In this document: positions 6,485 to 13,079 of the stretch, piece by piece
Numbering within the stretch: the stretch's first letter is position 1
How the letters are laid out: the number at the start of each line of letters is the position of its first letter
Origin: a candidate division Hyd24-12 bacterium UBA5074
GTDB lineage: Bacteria; Fermentibacterota; Fermentibacteria; Fermentibacterales; Fermentibacteraceae
DNA: 20,842 nt
Reading direction: 5' to 3'
Assembly (NCBI GenBank): GCA_002414865.1
Contig: DIAQ01000034.1
Location: 1 to 20,842 of the forward strand
The notes under the pieces: model-generated
Seen by the model: only the letters and a program-made list of their open reading frames with translations
What the model was told of the DNA's origin: nothing
The model's database searches: none
Made by a program: the position numbers and the translations under genes

Positions 6485-7665
6485 GTCACGCCTCCAGCAG
6501 TGGTTCCCCCGGCGCCGCCGCGCCGCCGCACTACGGCCAGGGTCCTGCAACTCGTTATGGCCCTCTCCCCGTACTTGAGCCTCACCGCGTCGGCCGCCCC
6601 GTTCAGCCCGGCAGTCCTGTCCGTGAACAGCTGCAGCTGCAGCCCCGACGATCCCGCCAGGGCGCCGAGGCTCACCCCGATGAGCCTGATGGGCCTGTCT
6701 ACGGCTTCGAGGGCGAGTTCCATGGCTGTCTTGAATATAAGCTGATCCTGGTCTGTGGGGTTGCCGAGGCGGCGGGAGCGTGACAGGTGCCGGAGGTTCG
6801 ACAGCCTGTACTTCAGCGTGACGAGAGAGCCCGACTGACCCTCGTCCCTGGCCCTGCGGGCCACTTTCTGGGCCATGAGCGCCAGGATGGGCAGGTACTC
6901 GGAAGGTTTCCGCACATCCCTCGAGAAGGTGTGCTCGTGGCCTATCGTGAAGGCTTCGGGATCCTCGTAGAAGGGTATCAGGGGGGACGGGTCGACTCCG
7001 CGGCAGAGGAAGTACAGGGACTCCCCGGGCATGCCGAGGATCAGCCTGAGCCTGTCGCGCGGGAAGGACCGGAGGTCGCCCACGGTCCTGATGCCGAAAC
7101 CGTTCAGCAGGCGCGCGGTCTCCGGGCCGACGCCCCATATGCTGTCCACCCTGAAGCCGGTGATGTCGTCCGGGTCGAGTCGCCTGACGCCCCTGGGCTT
7201 GGCCTTCTTCGAGGCCATCTTGGCCAGGAGCTTGTTGGGGCCTATGCCCACGCTGGCCCAGAGGCCGGTCTTCTCCAGTATCCCGCGCTGGATGCCCAGA
7301 GCGAGAGCCCCGGGCTCACCGGGGAGGCCGGTGGCCTCGAGGAAGGCCTCGTCTATGCTGACCGGCTCGACGCGGTGCGTGACGGCCAGGAGGACCGCAA
7401 GGATCCTCTTCGTATAGGTGGTGTACCTGTTGAAGTCGCCTTCCACCACGGCCGCCTCGGGAACGAGCCGGAGCGCCTTCAGCAACGGCATGCCGGACTT
7501 CACTCCGCGCGCCTTGGCTTCATAGCTGCAGGATGTCACCACCGTGCGCAGCGTGGGATCTCCCGCCACGAGCACGGGGCGGCCCGCCAGCTCGGGCCTG
7601 CCGAGAGTCTCGACCGAGGCGAAGTAGGCGTCCATGTCGACGTGGAGCATAACCCTGCCGGGCAT
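6481..7665 (-). CDS. dinB: DNA polymerase IV (Y-family translesion polymerase)
   Basis: The 394-residue protein is a full-length DinB. The palm has H-V-D10-M-D12-A-Y-F15-A-S-V-E, with D10 as a metal ligand and F15 at the steric-gate position. The second catalytic pair is D105-E106 in P-V-S-I-D-E-A-F-L-E. Thumb helix-hairpin-helix signals follow (I-W-G-V-G-P-E-T-A-R-L-L), then the little-finger domain. Q-L-Q-L-F at 343-347 matches the beta-clamp-binding motif. A tail of about 45 residues rich in Arg and Gly comes after it. The ATG at 7665 is 5 nt after the stop of the DUF6504-like gene, with a G-rich run upstream; an internal ATG at 7650 is possible. The operon promoter carries a LexA-like site, consistent with damage induction. 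Confidence 0.95.
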   Translation of the reverse strand: MPGRVMLHVDMDAYFASVETLGRPELAGRPVLVAGDPTLRTVVTSCSYEAKARGVKSGMPLLKALRLVPEAAVVEGDFNRYTTYTKRILAVLLAVTHRVEPVSIDEAFLEATGLPGEPGALALGIQRGILEKTGLWASVGIGPNKLLAKMASKKAKPRGVRRLDPDDITGFRVDSIWGVGPETARLLNGFGIRTVGDLRSFPRDRLRLILGMPGESLYFLCRGVDPSPLIPFYEDPEAFTIGHEHTFSRDVRKPSEYLPILALMAQKVARRARDEGQSGSLVTLKYRLSNLRHLSRSRRLGNPTDQDQLIFKTAMELALEAVDRPIRLIGVSLGALAGSSGLQLQLFTDRTAGLNGAADAVRLKYGERAITSCRTLAVVRRRGGAGGTTAGGVT

Positions 7666-7670
7666 GGCGC

Positions 7671-7925
7671 TCAGGCCCCCCCGGTGTAGCCGCAGTCGAG
7701 CATCCAGAGGAGGTTCTCGGGATCGAAGTGCATCTCGTAGACGTCGCCCGAGCGGGTTCGCACGAGGTAGTGGTATCTCCTGTACACGCCCTGGCGGCTC
7801 TCCCAGGTGGAGGTGATCCTGGAGATGCGGTAGACGCGGCCGCGCCACCTGAAGCGGCATGGCTGCATGCCGCCCCGGCCGAACCAGCTCACCATCTCCA
7901 CGGTCTCGAGGATCTCCTCGGTCAC
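7671..7925 (-). CDS. Small DUF6504-like protein upstream of dinB
   Basis: The 84-residue protein contains F-R-W-R-G-R-V-Y-R-I-S-R-I, a conserved W, R-R-Y-H-Y-L-V-R-T, G-D-V-Y-E-M-H-F-D and L-L-W-M-L-D. This series resembles DUF6504, a small family found beside Y-family polymerases and other translesion genes in actinobacteria. I judge this from the pattern and the context, without a profile search. The GTG at 7925 is favoured by AGGAGGTG with a 7-nt spacing. The frame stays open to 7952, but that region is the promoter. It is the first gene of the operon, 5 nt from dinB, so a role with the polymerase is likely. No catalytic residues are evident; a small beta-rich nucleic-acid- or protein-binding module is plausible. 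Confidence 0.75.
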   Translation of the reverse strand: MTEEILETVEMVSWFGRGGMQPCRFRWRGRVYRISRITSTWESRQGVYRRYHYLVRTRSGDVYEMHFDPENLLWMLDCGYTGGA

Positions 7926-7943
7926 ACCCCCACCTCCTGCGGA

Positions 7944-7971
7944 ATGATACAAACATGCGTTTGCAGGTCAA
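7944..7971 (-). promoter_or_regulatory. Sigma70-type promoter of the dinB operon
   Basis: TTGACC (7966-7971; 5/6 to TTGACA), 16-nt spacer, TATCAT (7944-7949; 5/6 to TATAAT) on the minus strand. Transcription should start near 7937, immediately before the AGGAGGTG of the first gene, giving a leader of only about 12 nt. It is the best promoter match in the window, and its spacer contains the palindrome at 7950-7963. Confidence 0.75.
7950..7963. promoter_or_regulatory. LexA-like operator (SOS box) in the dinB promoter
   Basis: CAAAC-ATGC-GTTTG is a perfect inverted repeat of 5-bp arms around 4 nt. It resembles the CGAAC-N4-GTTYG-type LexA site described in Firmicutes, with the second base of each arm changed (A/T instead of G/C). 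It fills 14 of the 16 spacer nt between the -35 and -10 elements, where repressor binding would block polymerase. The first gene pair downstream (DUF6504-like and dinB) is a typical SOS target. No lexA gene is in the window. Confidence 0.6.
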
Positions 7972-8017
7972 TGGGCCGGGGTGGGCGACGACACATGATC
8001 CCGATGCTCGGACATGT

Positions 8018-8052
8018 TGTCGAGGGACGATGACCTGATGTCGACGGACAAT
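8018..8052. repeat. Imperfect direct repeat, 14 nt, period 21
   Basis: TGTCGAGGGACGAT at 8018 and TGTCGACGGACAAT at 8039 match at 12 of 14 positions and are spaced exactly 21 nt apart, about two helical turns. They lie 47-80 nt upstream of the dinB promoter -35, a position where an activator or second regulator could bind. With only two copies, chance is not excluded. Confidence 0.35.
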
Positions 8053-8166
8053 CGGTTGTCACATTCCGGCAACGCCTTGCATGCCTGCAGTCCCGGCCTC
8101 GTCCCGGGTGTCCGATGGACGCATCCGGCGGGTCTCATCTCCGGGGAACCTGTCTGAAGCCGGAAT

Positions 8167-8183
8167 ACTTGTGTCTCACATGT
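8167..8183 (-). terminator. Weak hairpin downstream of the glycosyltransferase
   Basis: ACTTGTG and CACATGT pair at 6 of 7 positions around TCT, about 20 nt past the stop of the gene ending at 8203. There is no U-tract, so it is a weak terminator or mRNA-end candidate. Confidence 0.22.
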
Positions 8184-8202
8184 AGTTACAGGGATAGGGC
8201 AA

Positions 8203-8904
8203 CTAGGCGTCGTCCGGCCCCAGCGCCTTCCGGAGGCGGAGGAGGTCGCGGATGGCGCGGCGCACCCTCTTCCGCAGGGGGAACGGCGTCCTGCGCATCT
8301 CGCGGATGTGGATGGGTATCTCCTTCACCACCAGGCCAGCCCTCTGGGAGCGGATCACCAGTTCCGTGGGGAAGATGTCCAGCTCGAGGCCGCACATGCC
8401 GATGACGGGCCGGACCTTCTCCATCCGCATGACCTTGGGTCCGTGCGTGTCCGTGCCGGGGTAGCGGAACAGGATCTTGAGCAGCAGCGTGAGGCCGAGT
8501 GTGGCGAGCCTGCGAACCAGGGGCCGGCCGTCCTGCCTCCCCGCAAGCACCTTGGAGCCCTGGACGATGTCCACTCCGTCCCTGTCGAGAAGCGCCAGGC
8601 CGCGGCTCCAGAAATCGGTGTCGAGCACATCCGCGTCGTCGATCAGCACGATTCCGAGCCGGGAGGCCAGCAGGCCCTCCCTCATCGCGAGACCATAGTT
8701 CGGCTCGGGGAGCCTTATCACGTGAAGGTTGGCGAACTCGGCTGCGAGCCTGTCGAGTATGCCCGCCGTGCCGTCGGTCGAGCCATTCTCCACGACGGTG
8801 ACGAGAACAGGGAAGGGAGGCTCCTCCAGCACCTTCCGGAGCTGCAGCTCGATTATCCCCTCCTCGTTGAAGACGGGGATGACCGCCTCCGCTCGCGCGG
8901 TCAT
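8203..8904 (-). CDS. Family 2 glycosyltransferase (dolichyl-phosphate-mannose-synthase-like)
   Basis: The 233-residue protein has the GT-A fold signals in order: A-V-I-P-V-F-N-E-E-G (8-16), V-E-N-G-S-T-D-G-T (38-46), G-L-A-M-R-E-G, and the metal-binding D-D-A-D at about 89-92. T-D-T-H-G-P-K-V-M-R (151-160) replaces the usual S-G-F-R-x-x-R region. It has no transmembrane helices, unlike many polyprenyl-phosphate glycosyltransferases. The C-terminus is strongly basic (R-K-R-V-R-R-A-I-R-D-L-L-R-L-R-K), suggesting peripheral membrane association. It would transfer a sugar from a nucleotide donor to a lipid or glycan; donor and acceptor are unknown. ATG 8904 is chosen because G-V-I-P-type strand 1 follows directly and a purine-rich AAGGGAG precedes it; the upstream open frame lacks family similarity. 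It is divergent from the SDR gene. Confidence 0.88.
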   Translation of the reverse strand: MTARAEAVIPVFNEEGIIELQLRKVLEEPPFPVLVTVVENGSTDGTAGILDRLAAEFANLHVIRLPEPNYGLAMREGLLASRLGIVLIDDADVLDTDFWSRGLALLDRDGVDIVQGSKVLAGRQDGRPLVRRLATLGLTLLLKILFRYPGTDTHGPKVMRMEKVRPVIGMCGLELDIFPTELVIRSQRAGLVVKEIPIHIREMRRTPFPLRKRVRRAIRDLLRLRKALGPDDA

Positions 8905-8974
8905 GTCTCCCTTGCCCTCGGAATGCACTGAAAAGCCCCTTCCGGTGCCTGTCCGGCCGCCCTGCTCCCCGCAG

Positions 8975-9003
8975 AATATCCTAGACCGGCGCCGTTCCGA
9001 CAA
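8975..9003 (-). promoter_or_regulatory. Candidate promoter for the family 2 glycosyltransferase
   Basis: Minus strand TTGTCG (8998-9003), 17-nt spacer, GATATT (8975-8980), each 4/6 to consensus, giving a leader of about 64 nt. It lies in the 201-nt divergent region shared with the SDR gene; I see no comparably good plus-strand promoter there. Confidence 0.38.
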
Positions 9004-9105
9004 CGAAGGACTTGCCCGGAAGGGCCGCATTGCGTTAGCTTGCACGGGCAGGTCATCCCTATGGCTCATCCCGGCCTCCCGCCGCGGGAACGACGCGAGG
9101 TGGAC

Positions 9106-10032
9106 ATGAAGATCCTGGTCACCGGCGCTTCAGGATTCCTGGGCAGCTACGTGGTCCCCGCCCTCTGGGTGAGGGGGCACGAGATCACTTCGCTCGACAT
9201 CCGGAGAGCCCCCGGGAGCCCGGCGGCCGAAGAGCTGATCTGCGACCTCACCGACCCCGTTGCGGTCGCGGATGCGATGGCCGGGAGGTCGTTCCACGCG
9301 GTCCTGCACCTCGCGGTGCCACCCCGGAACGCCTCGGCGGAAGTCCTCAGGGCTGTGAACATCCAGGGCACCAGGAATCTCCTTTCCGAGCTCGGCGGAC
9401 GGGCCGGGAGGGTCGTCCTGGCCAGCTCGTCGGCGGCATACGGCCGCGTCCCTCCGGAGCAGTTCCCGGTGAGGGAGGATACGCCATCGGGCTTCACCTC
9501 CCCCTACGGCGCCTCCTTCGTCGAGCGCGAGGAGGCCGCGATGCTCACCACATCAGCTTCCCGCACGGACCTCCTCATCCTGCGGGTGTTCAACCTGGTC
9601 GGCCCCGGACAGGATCCCGACAGCCTGGTTCCCGAAGTGGCGAGGAAGCTCGCACTCGCCGGCACAGGAACCTACCCGGGCCCTCTCGTCACATCTCCCC
9701 CCTCCTGGAAGCGCGACTACGTTGATATCCGCGACGCCTCGCTCGCCTTCGCCGAGGCCGTCACGGCAAAGGCCGACGGGATGTCGGTCGTCAACATCTG
9801 CTCGGGCATCTCGGTTTCCGGGGAGGATATCATCCGCGGCCTCGCGCGATGCTCCGGCGCCTCGGAGCCACGCTTCCACGAGCCCTCTGCCGGGGGCGCC
9901 CTGGACATCGACGATCTGCCCGGCGATCCCTCGCTGGCGCACGCGGTCCTGGGATGGAAGCCCGCAATACCCTTGTCGAAGAGCCTCGATGACGTCTGCG
10001 CCGAATGGCGCAAGAGGATCCTCGAGGAATAG
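9106..10032 (+). CDS. NAD-dependent epimerase/dehydratase-like extended SDR lacking the catalytic Lys
   Basis: The 308-residue protein has an extended-SDR Rossmann fold: V-T-G-A-S-G-F-L-G (5-13), D31 after the second strand, C-D-L-T-D, H-L-A-V, and V-L-A-S-S-S-A-A-Y-G. The active-site motif, normally Y-x-x-x-K, reads S-P-Y134-G-A-S-F138: the lysine is replaced by phenylalanine (TTC at 9517-9519) and the frame is intact on both sides. The C-terminal sugar-binding part (W-K-R-D-Y-V-D-I-R-D, V-N-I-C-S-G) is preserved. Relatives act on nucleotide sugars. Without the Lys, hydride-transfer chemistry is probably impaired, so a binding or altered role is possible. ATG 9106 has GAGG 5 nt upstream; the open frame back to 9040 is not needed. 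It ends 2 nt from the convergent tatC. Confidence 0.9.
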   Translation: MKILVTGASGFLGSYVVPALWVRGHEITSLDIRRAPGSPAAEELICDLTDPVAVADAMAGRSFHAVLHLAVPPRNASAEVLRAVNIQGTRNLLSELGGRAGRVVLASSSAAYGRVPPEQFPVREDTPSGFTSPYGASFVEREEAAMLTTSASRTDLLILRVFNLVGPGQDPDSLVPEVARKLALAGTGTYPGPLVTSPPSWKRDYVDIRDASLAFAEAVTAKADGMSVVNICSGISVSGEDIIRGLARCSGASEPRFHEPSAGGALDIDDLPGDPSLAHAVLGWKPAIPLSKSLDDVCAEWRKRILEE

Positions 10033-10034
10033 CC

Positions 10035-10760
10035 TCAGCCCCGGACGGCCGTCTCCCTCCGCCCCCGCCACATGATGCGGGCGGCGATGATGCTGGCCTC
10101 GTAGAGCAGGTACAGCGGGATGGCCATGAGGAGCTGCGTGAACGGGTCGTTGGGGGGCAGGATCGCGCCCAGCACCAGAAGGCCCACGATCACATGCTTC
10201 CTGTAGCGGCCCAGCTGCGCGGGTGTGACGACTCCTATCCATACGAAGAACAGCACGAGCAGGGGCAGCTCGAACGAGATTCCGAAGGCCAGCACGAACT
10301 GCCCGAGGAACGAGACGTAGTTGCTGAGTGTCCAGTTCCCCGAGATGCCTCCCGTCTCGAAGCTGCGGAACAGCAGGAGGGTCGGCTTCAGGAGGACGAA
10401 GAGGCTGAAGGCGGCCCCGGCCAGGAACAGGAGCACGGATACGAAGAAGCTGATGCCGGCTGCCTTCCTCTCATGGTCCAGGAGCCCCGGCGAGACGAAT
10501 TTCCAGAAGTGCCAGAGAACCACGGGCGAAGAGAGCACCAGCCCTGCGGTCAGTGCGAGCTTGAGGCTCGCCGTCAGGGCTTCGTACGGTGAGAGGGTCT
10601 GCAGGGGGCCCGGGCCGGTCGAGAGCACGACCTCCAGGAGCCTGCGGCTGAACGCGAAGCAGACCAGTGTGAAAAGACCGACGGCCCCCATGACGACGAA
10701 GAGCCTCTGGCGAAGCTCTTCGAGGTGGTCCCAGAAGCTCCCCTCCCTGACCTGCCTCAA
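10035..10760 (-). CDS. tatC: Sec-independent protein translocase TatC
   Basis: This 241-residue protein is the twin-arginine-signal receptor of the Tat pathway, a six-helix inner-membrane protein. Signature elements are present: S-F-W-D-H-L-E-E-L-R-Q-R-L at the cytoplasmic N-terminus (residues 8-20), the F-V-S-P-G-L-L-D-H-E-R loop, and P-N-D-P-F-T-Q-L-L-M-A-I-P-L-Y-L-L-Y-E before the last helix. The start is a TTG at 10760, which overlaps the aroB stop as TTGA and has GAGGAGG 9 nt upstream, so it is coupled to aroB. No tatA or tatB is in the window. The pairing with a shikimate gene appears to be simply operon packing. Confidence 0.95.
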   Translation of the reverse strand: MRQVREGSFWDHLEELRQRLFVVMGAVGLFTLVCFAFSRRLLEVVLSTGPGPLQTLSPYEALTASLKLALTAGLVLSSPVVLWHFWKFVSPGLLDHERKAAGISFFVSVLLFLAGAAFSLFVLLKPTLLLFRSFETGGISGNWTLSNYVSFLGQFVLAFGISFELPLLVLFFVWIGVVTPAQLGRYRKHVIVGLLVLGAILPPNDPFTQLLMAIPLYLLYEASIIAARIMWRGRRETAVRG

Positions 10761-11830
10761 TGGGCGGGGCCTCCTCTGCGGGCTTCGCTCAGGAGCCTTC
10801 GCTCCTCGGTGGCGTCGAGCAGCACCCGCCTGCAGTCCCCCCAGGCGAAGGGCAGCACCCAGGTGCGGCCCGCGGCGGATGTCTTCTTGTCTCTCTCGAG
10901 AAATCGGCCGAGGGCTCTTCCGGGAGTCGACGGCGCTCCGACGGGGAGGCCCAGCCGTTCGGCGATGGACGTGATCTCGCCGGCCAGGCAGGGATCCCCG
11001 CCCATCAGGCCCGCGATGCGGGCGGCGGTTATGCAGCCGATGGCCACCGCCTCACCGTGTGCCAGCTCGAACCCTCCCGCACTCTCGAGCGCATGCCCGA
11101 AGGTGTGCCCCAGGTTGAGAAGCATTCTCGGACCCGCTTCCAGGGGATCCTCGGAGACGATCGCAGCCTTGGCCCTCAGGCATCTCTCGACGAGGCCCAG
11201 GACCCATCCGGAGTCGTCCGTCCCGCGAGGCCCGAGCAGCAGGTCCCGCAACTCCCTGTCAGCCGACACGATCGCGGTCTTCAGGGCTTCTCCCAACCCG
11301 CTCCTGACCTCCCTCGCAGGCAGGGTGCCGAGAAAGCTCGGATCGATCACGATCCTGCCGGCGGGGTAGAAGGCGCCGATCTGGTTCCTCTCGCCTTCGA
11401 AGTTCACACCGGTCTTCCCGCCCAGGCAGGCGTCAGCCATGCAGAGGAGGCTGGTCGGCACGAGGGCGAGGCGCACGCCCCTGAGCCATATCGCCGCCGC
11501 GAACGATGCGATGTCGCAGATCATCCCGCCGCCGAAGCCCACGACCCAGTCGTCCCGTCTGATGGAGCGGGAGCGCATCCGGTCCAGGATGTCGGAGACC
11601 GTCGACATCTCCTTCAGGCGCTCATCGGCGTCGATCGCGAAGATCCCGGCCAACCTCGGCCCCAGGGCCGCTTCGAGCCATGATCCATGCAGTCGGAGGA
11701 CTGCCCGGTCTGCAACCACGAATGCCCTGCCGGCATCCCCCAGGGCCATGGAAAGACCGCCGGGACCGCCGGTCGTGACAACCTCGGAGCACATCGAGGG
11801 CTCGAATCGAACCCTCGCCATCCAGCTCAT
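10757..11830 (-). CDS. aroB: 3-dehydroquinate synthase
   Basis: This enzyme makes 3-dehydroquinate from DAHP, the second step of the shikimate pathway, using NAD+ and a divalent metal in the cytosol. The 357-residue length is normal. NAD-binding G-F-G-G-G-M-I-C-D-I-A-S-F-A-A (98-112) has Cys where a Gly is usual. L-R-G-V-x-L-A-L-V-P-T-S-L-L and G-G-K-T-G-V-N follow. The metal ligands are all present: E181 (G-L-G-E-A-L-K), H242 (G-H-T-F-G-H) and H258 (H-G-E-A-V), along with D314-K315-K316. The ATG at 11830 is preferred because GGGAGG lies 8 nt upstream; the open frame extends to 11893 without family similarity. The preceding lipoprotein gene ends 85 nt upstream, with no obvious promoter between. 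Confidence 0.95.
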   Translation of the reverse strand: MSWMARVRFEPSMCSEVVTTGGPGGLSMALGDAGRAFVVADRAVLRLHGSWLEAALGPRLAGIFAIDADERLKEMSTVSDILDRMRSRSIRRDDWVVGFGGGMICDIASFAAAIWLRGVRLALVPTSLLCMADACLGGKTGVNFEGERNQIGAFYPAGRIVIDPSFLGTLPAREVRSGLGEALKTAIVSADRELRDLLLGPRGTDDSGWVLGLVERCLRAKAAIVSEDPLEAGPRMLLNLGHTFGHALESAGGFELAHGEAVAIGCITAARIAGLMGGDPCLAGEITSIAERLGLPVGAPSTPGRALGRFLERDKKTSAAGRTWVLPFAWGDCRRVLLDATEERRLLSEARRGGPAH

Positions 11831-11915
11831 CGTTCCGACCTCCCGATCGCCGGGGCGGAGAGCATCCTCCGGCCGCCGGCGCCCCTGTCGCACCCCGTCG
11901 GTGGACAGGTCCCCG

Positions 11916-12551
11916 TCAGTACCCCGGAGTGTAGCTCTGGAGCGTGAGAACGCTGTCGGGCGTGGCCTTCAGGACCATCCCGACGTCCGGGGCCAGCCAG
12001 ATGTCGCGGACCACGATCGTGGTCTCGGGGGAGAACCCGCCCGTCTGGATCCAGTCGATGGTCGTCTCCGTCTGGGCGAGGTGGTAGCAGTCGGTGTAGC
12101 CGGCAGCCGTGCCGATCTCCGCCACCGAGGTGATCCTCTCCCAGACATGGCTGATGGTGACGCCCTGGCTGACGGAGAAGGTCGAGGCGGAGTCGGCGAA
12201 CGAGCTGCCGACCGCCAGCGGCCAGTCGAGGTAGGTGACCCAGGCCTGGTAGACCGGCACCTCGTAGCCGTTGAAGAGCACCGTGTGGTCCTCGTAGTGC
12301 TCGAGGCTGCCCTCGCTGTTGATCCAGTACGAATAGCCGGCGCCCGACTGCAGCCTGTAGCAGCTCCGGTCACCCATCACGGTCTGGTCGATCACTTCGA
12401 CTATCACGCTGCCGCCGCCCTGCACCTGGTACTCCCAGATGCTGCCGATGGAAGCCACAGGGTAGTAGTCGGAGCCCAGGCGGAGGAAGAGCGGGTTGCT
12501 GCCGCACGACAGGAGCAGGAGGGATATGGCCGGGAGGATCAGCCTCTTCAC
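11916..12551 (-). CDS. Small lipoprotein, function unknown
   Basis: The 211-residue protein has a clear lipoprotein signal: M-K-R-L-I-L-P-A-I-S-L-L-L-L-S-C, lipobox L-L-S-C with Cys16. The mature region is beta-rich with many Tyr/Trp and repeating acidic strands (Y-Y-P-V-A-S-I-G-S-I-W-E-Y, S-V-I-V-E-V-I-D-Q-T). The opening Y-P-x-x-x-G-x-x-W-x-Y resembles lipocalin- or Lol-like periplasmic proteins that begin with a similar turn, but I cannot assign a family. The GTG at 12551 sits in a GTGA overlap with the barrel gene upstream and has GGAGG 7 nt before it. It is probably a partner of that barrel protein at the outer membrane. Confidence 0.78.
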   Translation of the reverse strand: MKRLILPAISLLLLSCGSNPLFLRLGSDYYPVASIGSIWEYQVQGGGSVIVEVIDQTVMGDRSCYRLQSGAGYSYWINSEGSLEHYEDHTVLFNGYEVPVYQAWVTYLDWPLAVGSSFADSASTFSVSQGVTISHVWERITSVAEIGTAAGYTDCYHLAQTETTIDWIQTGGFSPETTIVVRDIWLAPDVGMVLKATPDSVLTLQSYTPGY

Positions 12552-13069
12552 CTGGCCACCTCCTTCGATATGCGGAACACCAGGCCGAAGGAGTCGGCCG
12601 AGGAGCCCTCGGCGAGGACGCCTCGGAAGTCGAATCCCACAGCTCCCCTGTAGCCGTTGCCCGCGCTGAAGTCCCACCTGGGTCCGGCCCTCCAGGACGG
12701 GTCCCAGGTCGCTGGATCATCTCCTCCGCCCGACTCGAGGCGCGACCTGGTCATCCCGAAACCCGCTTCGAGGCCCGGATTGAAGACCCGGGCGCCGGGT
12801 CTTAGGAAGAACGATGCGGTGGCCTCGGGGCTGAGCATCGTGACCGATGCGTCTCCCCTCCCGCCGTCCCCGTAGATGTCCATCGAGAACGCAAGGCCGG
12901 CGCGCACGCGCCTGAGGGGCACGAGCTGCAGCGAAACACGGGCCTCGACGCCCGTGTCCAGGTACTGCCCCCAGTCCCCGACGGGGAAGACGGGCCCGAC
13001 CGAAACGCCTGCCTCGAGAGGCGGGAGCCCCCCGAGCAACGCGATGCACAGCGCCGCAGCAGGGATCAA
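12548..13069 (-). CDS. Small outer-membrane beta-barrel protein
   Basis: The 173-residue protein has a signal peptide (M-I-P-A-A-A-L-C-I-A-L-L-G-G-L-P-P-L-E-A-G). About eight alternating strands follow, in the size range of OmpA/OmpX/OmpW-type barrels: V-S-V-G-P-V-F-P-V-G, V-E-A-R-V-S-L-Q-L-V, R-V-R-A-G-L-A-F-S-M-D, F-N-P-G-L-E-A-G-F-G-M, Y-R-G-A-V-G-F-D-F-R-G and F-G-L-V-F-R-I-S-K. It ends K-E-V-A-R instead of a terminal aromatic. The start is TTG 13069 with GAGGAGG 5 nt upstream, and the Shine-Dalgarno lies inside the last codons of the preceding gene. The function is unknown; it may form a small pore or adhesin with the adjoining lipoprotein. Confidence 0.72.
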   Translation of the reverse strand: MIPAAALCIALLGGLPPLEAGVSVGPVFPVGDWGQYLDTGVEARVSLQLVPLRRVRAGLAFSMDIYGDGGRGDASVTMLSPEATASFFLRPGARVFNPGLEAGFGMTRSRLESGGGDDPATWDPSWRAGPRWDFSAGNGYRGAVGFDFRGVLAEGSSADSFGLVFRISKEVAR

Positions 13070-13079
13070 CTGAACCTCC

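Larger units (their letters stand above)
7972..8202. other. Intergenic stretch, no gene seen
   Basis: These 231 nt lie between the upstream edge of the dinB promoter and the stop of the glycosyltransferase gene. Base composition is less GC-biased than in the flanks, and I find no convincing ORF on either strand. It holds a short imperfect direct repeat (8018-8052), a weak hairpin after the glycosyltransferase stop (8167-8183) and a 5-bp GC stem at 8092-8108. A small RNA cannot be excluded, but nothing specific supports one. Confidence 0.5.

Noticed and set aside
8092..8108. GC hairpin (CCCGG-N7-CCGGG) in the intergenic region
   Set aside because: A 5-bp stem with a 7-nt loop and no U-tract is expected by chance in this composition.
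11884..11909. Inverted repeat CCTGTC-N14-GACAGG between the lipoprotein gene and aroB
   Set aside because: A 6-bp arm pair with a 14-nt loop is too weak for a terminator or riboswitch call.
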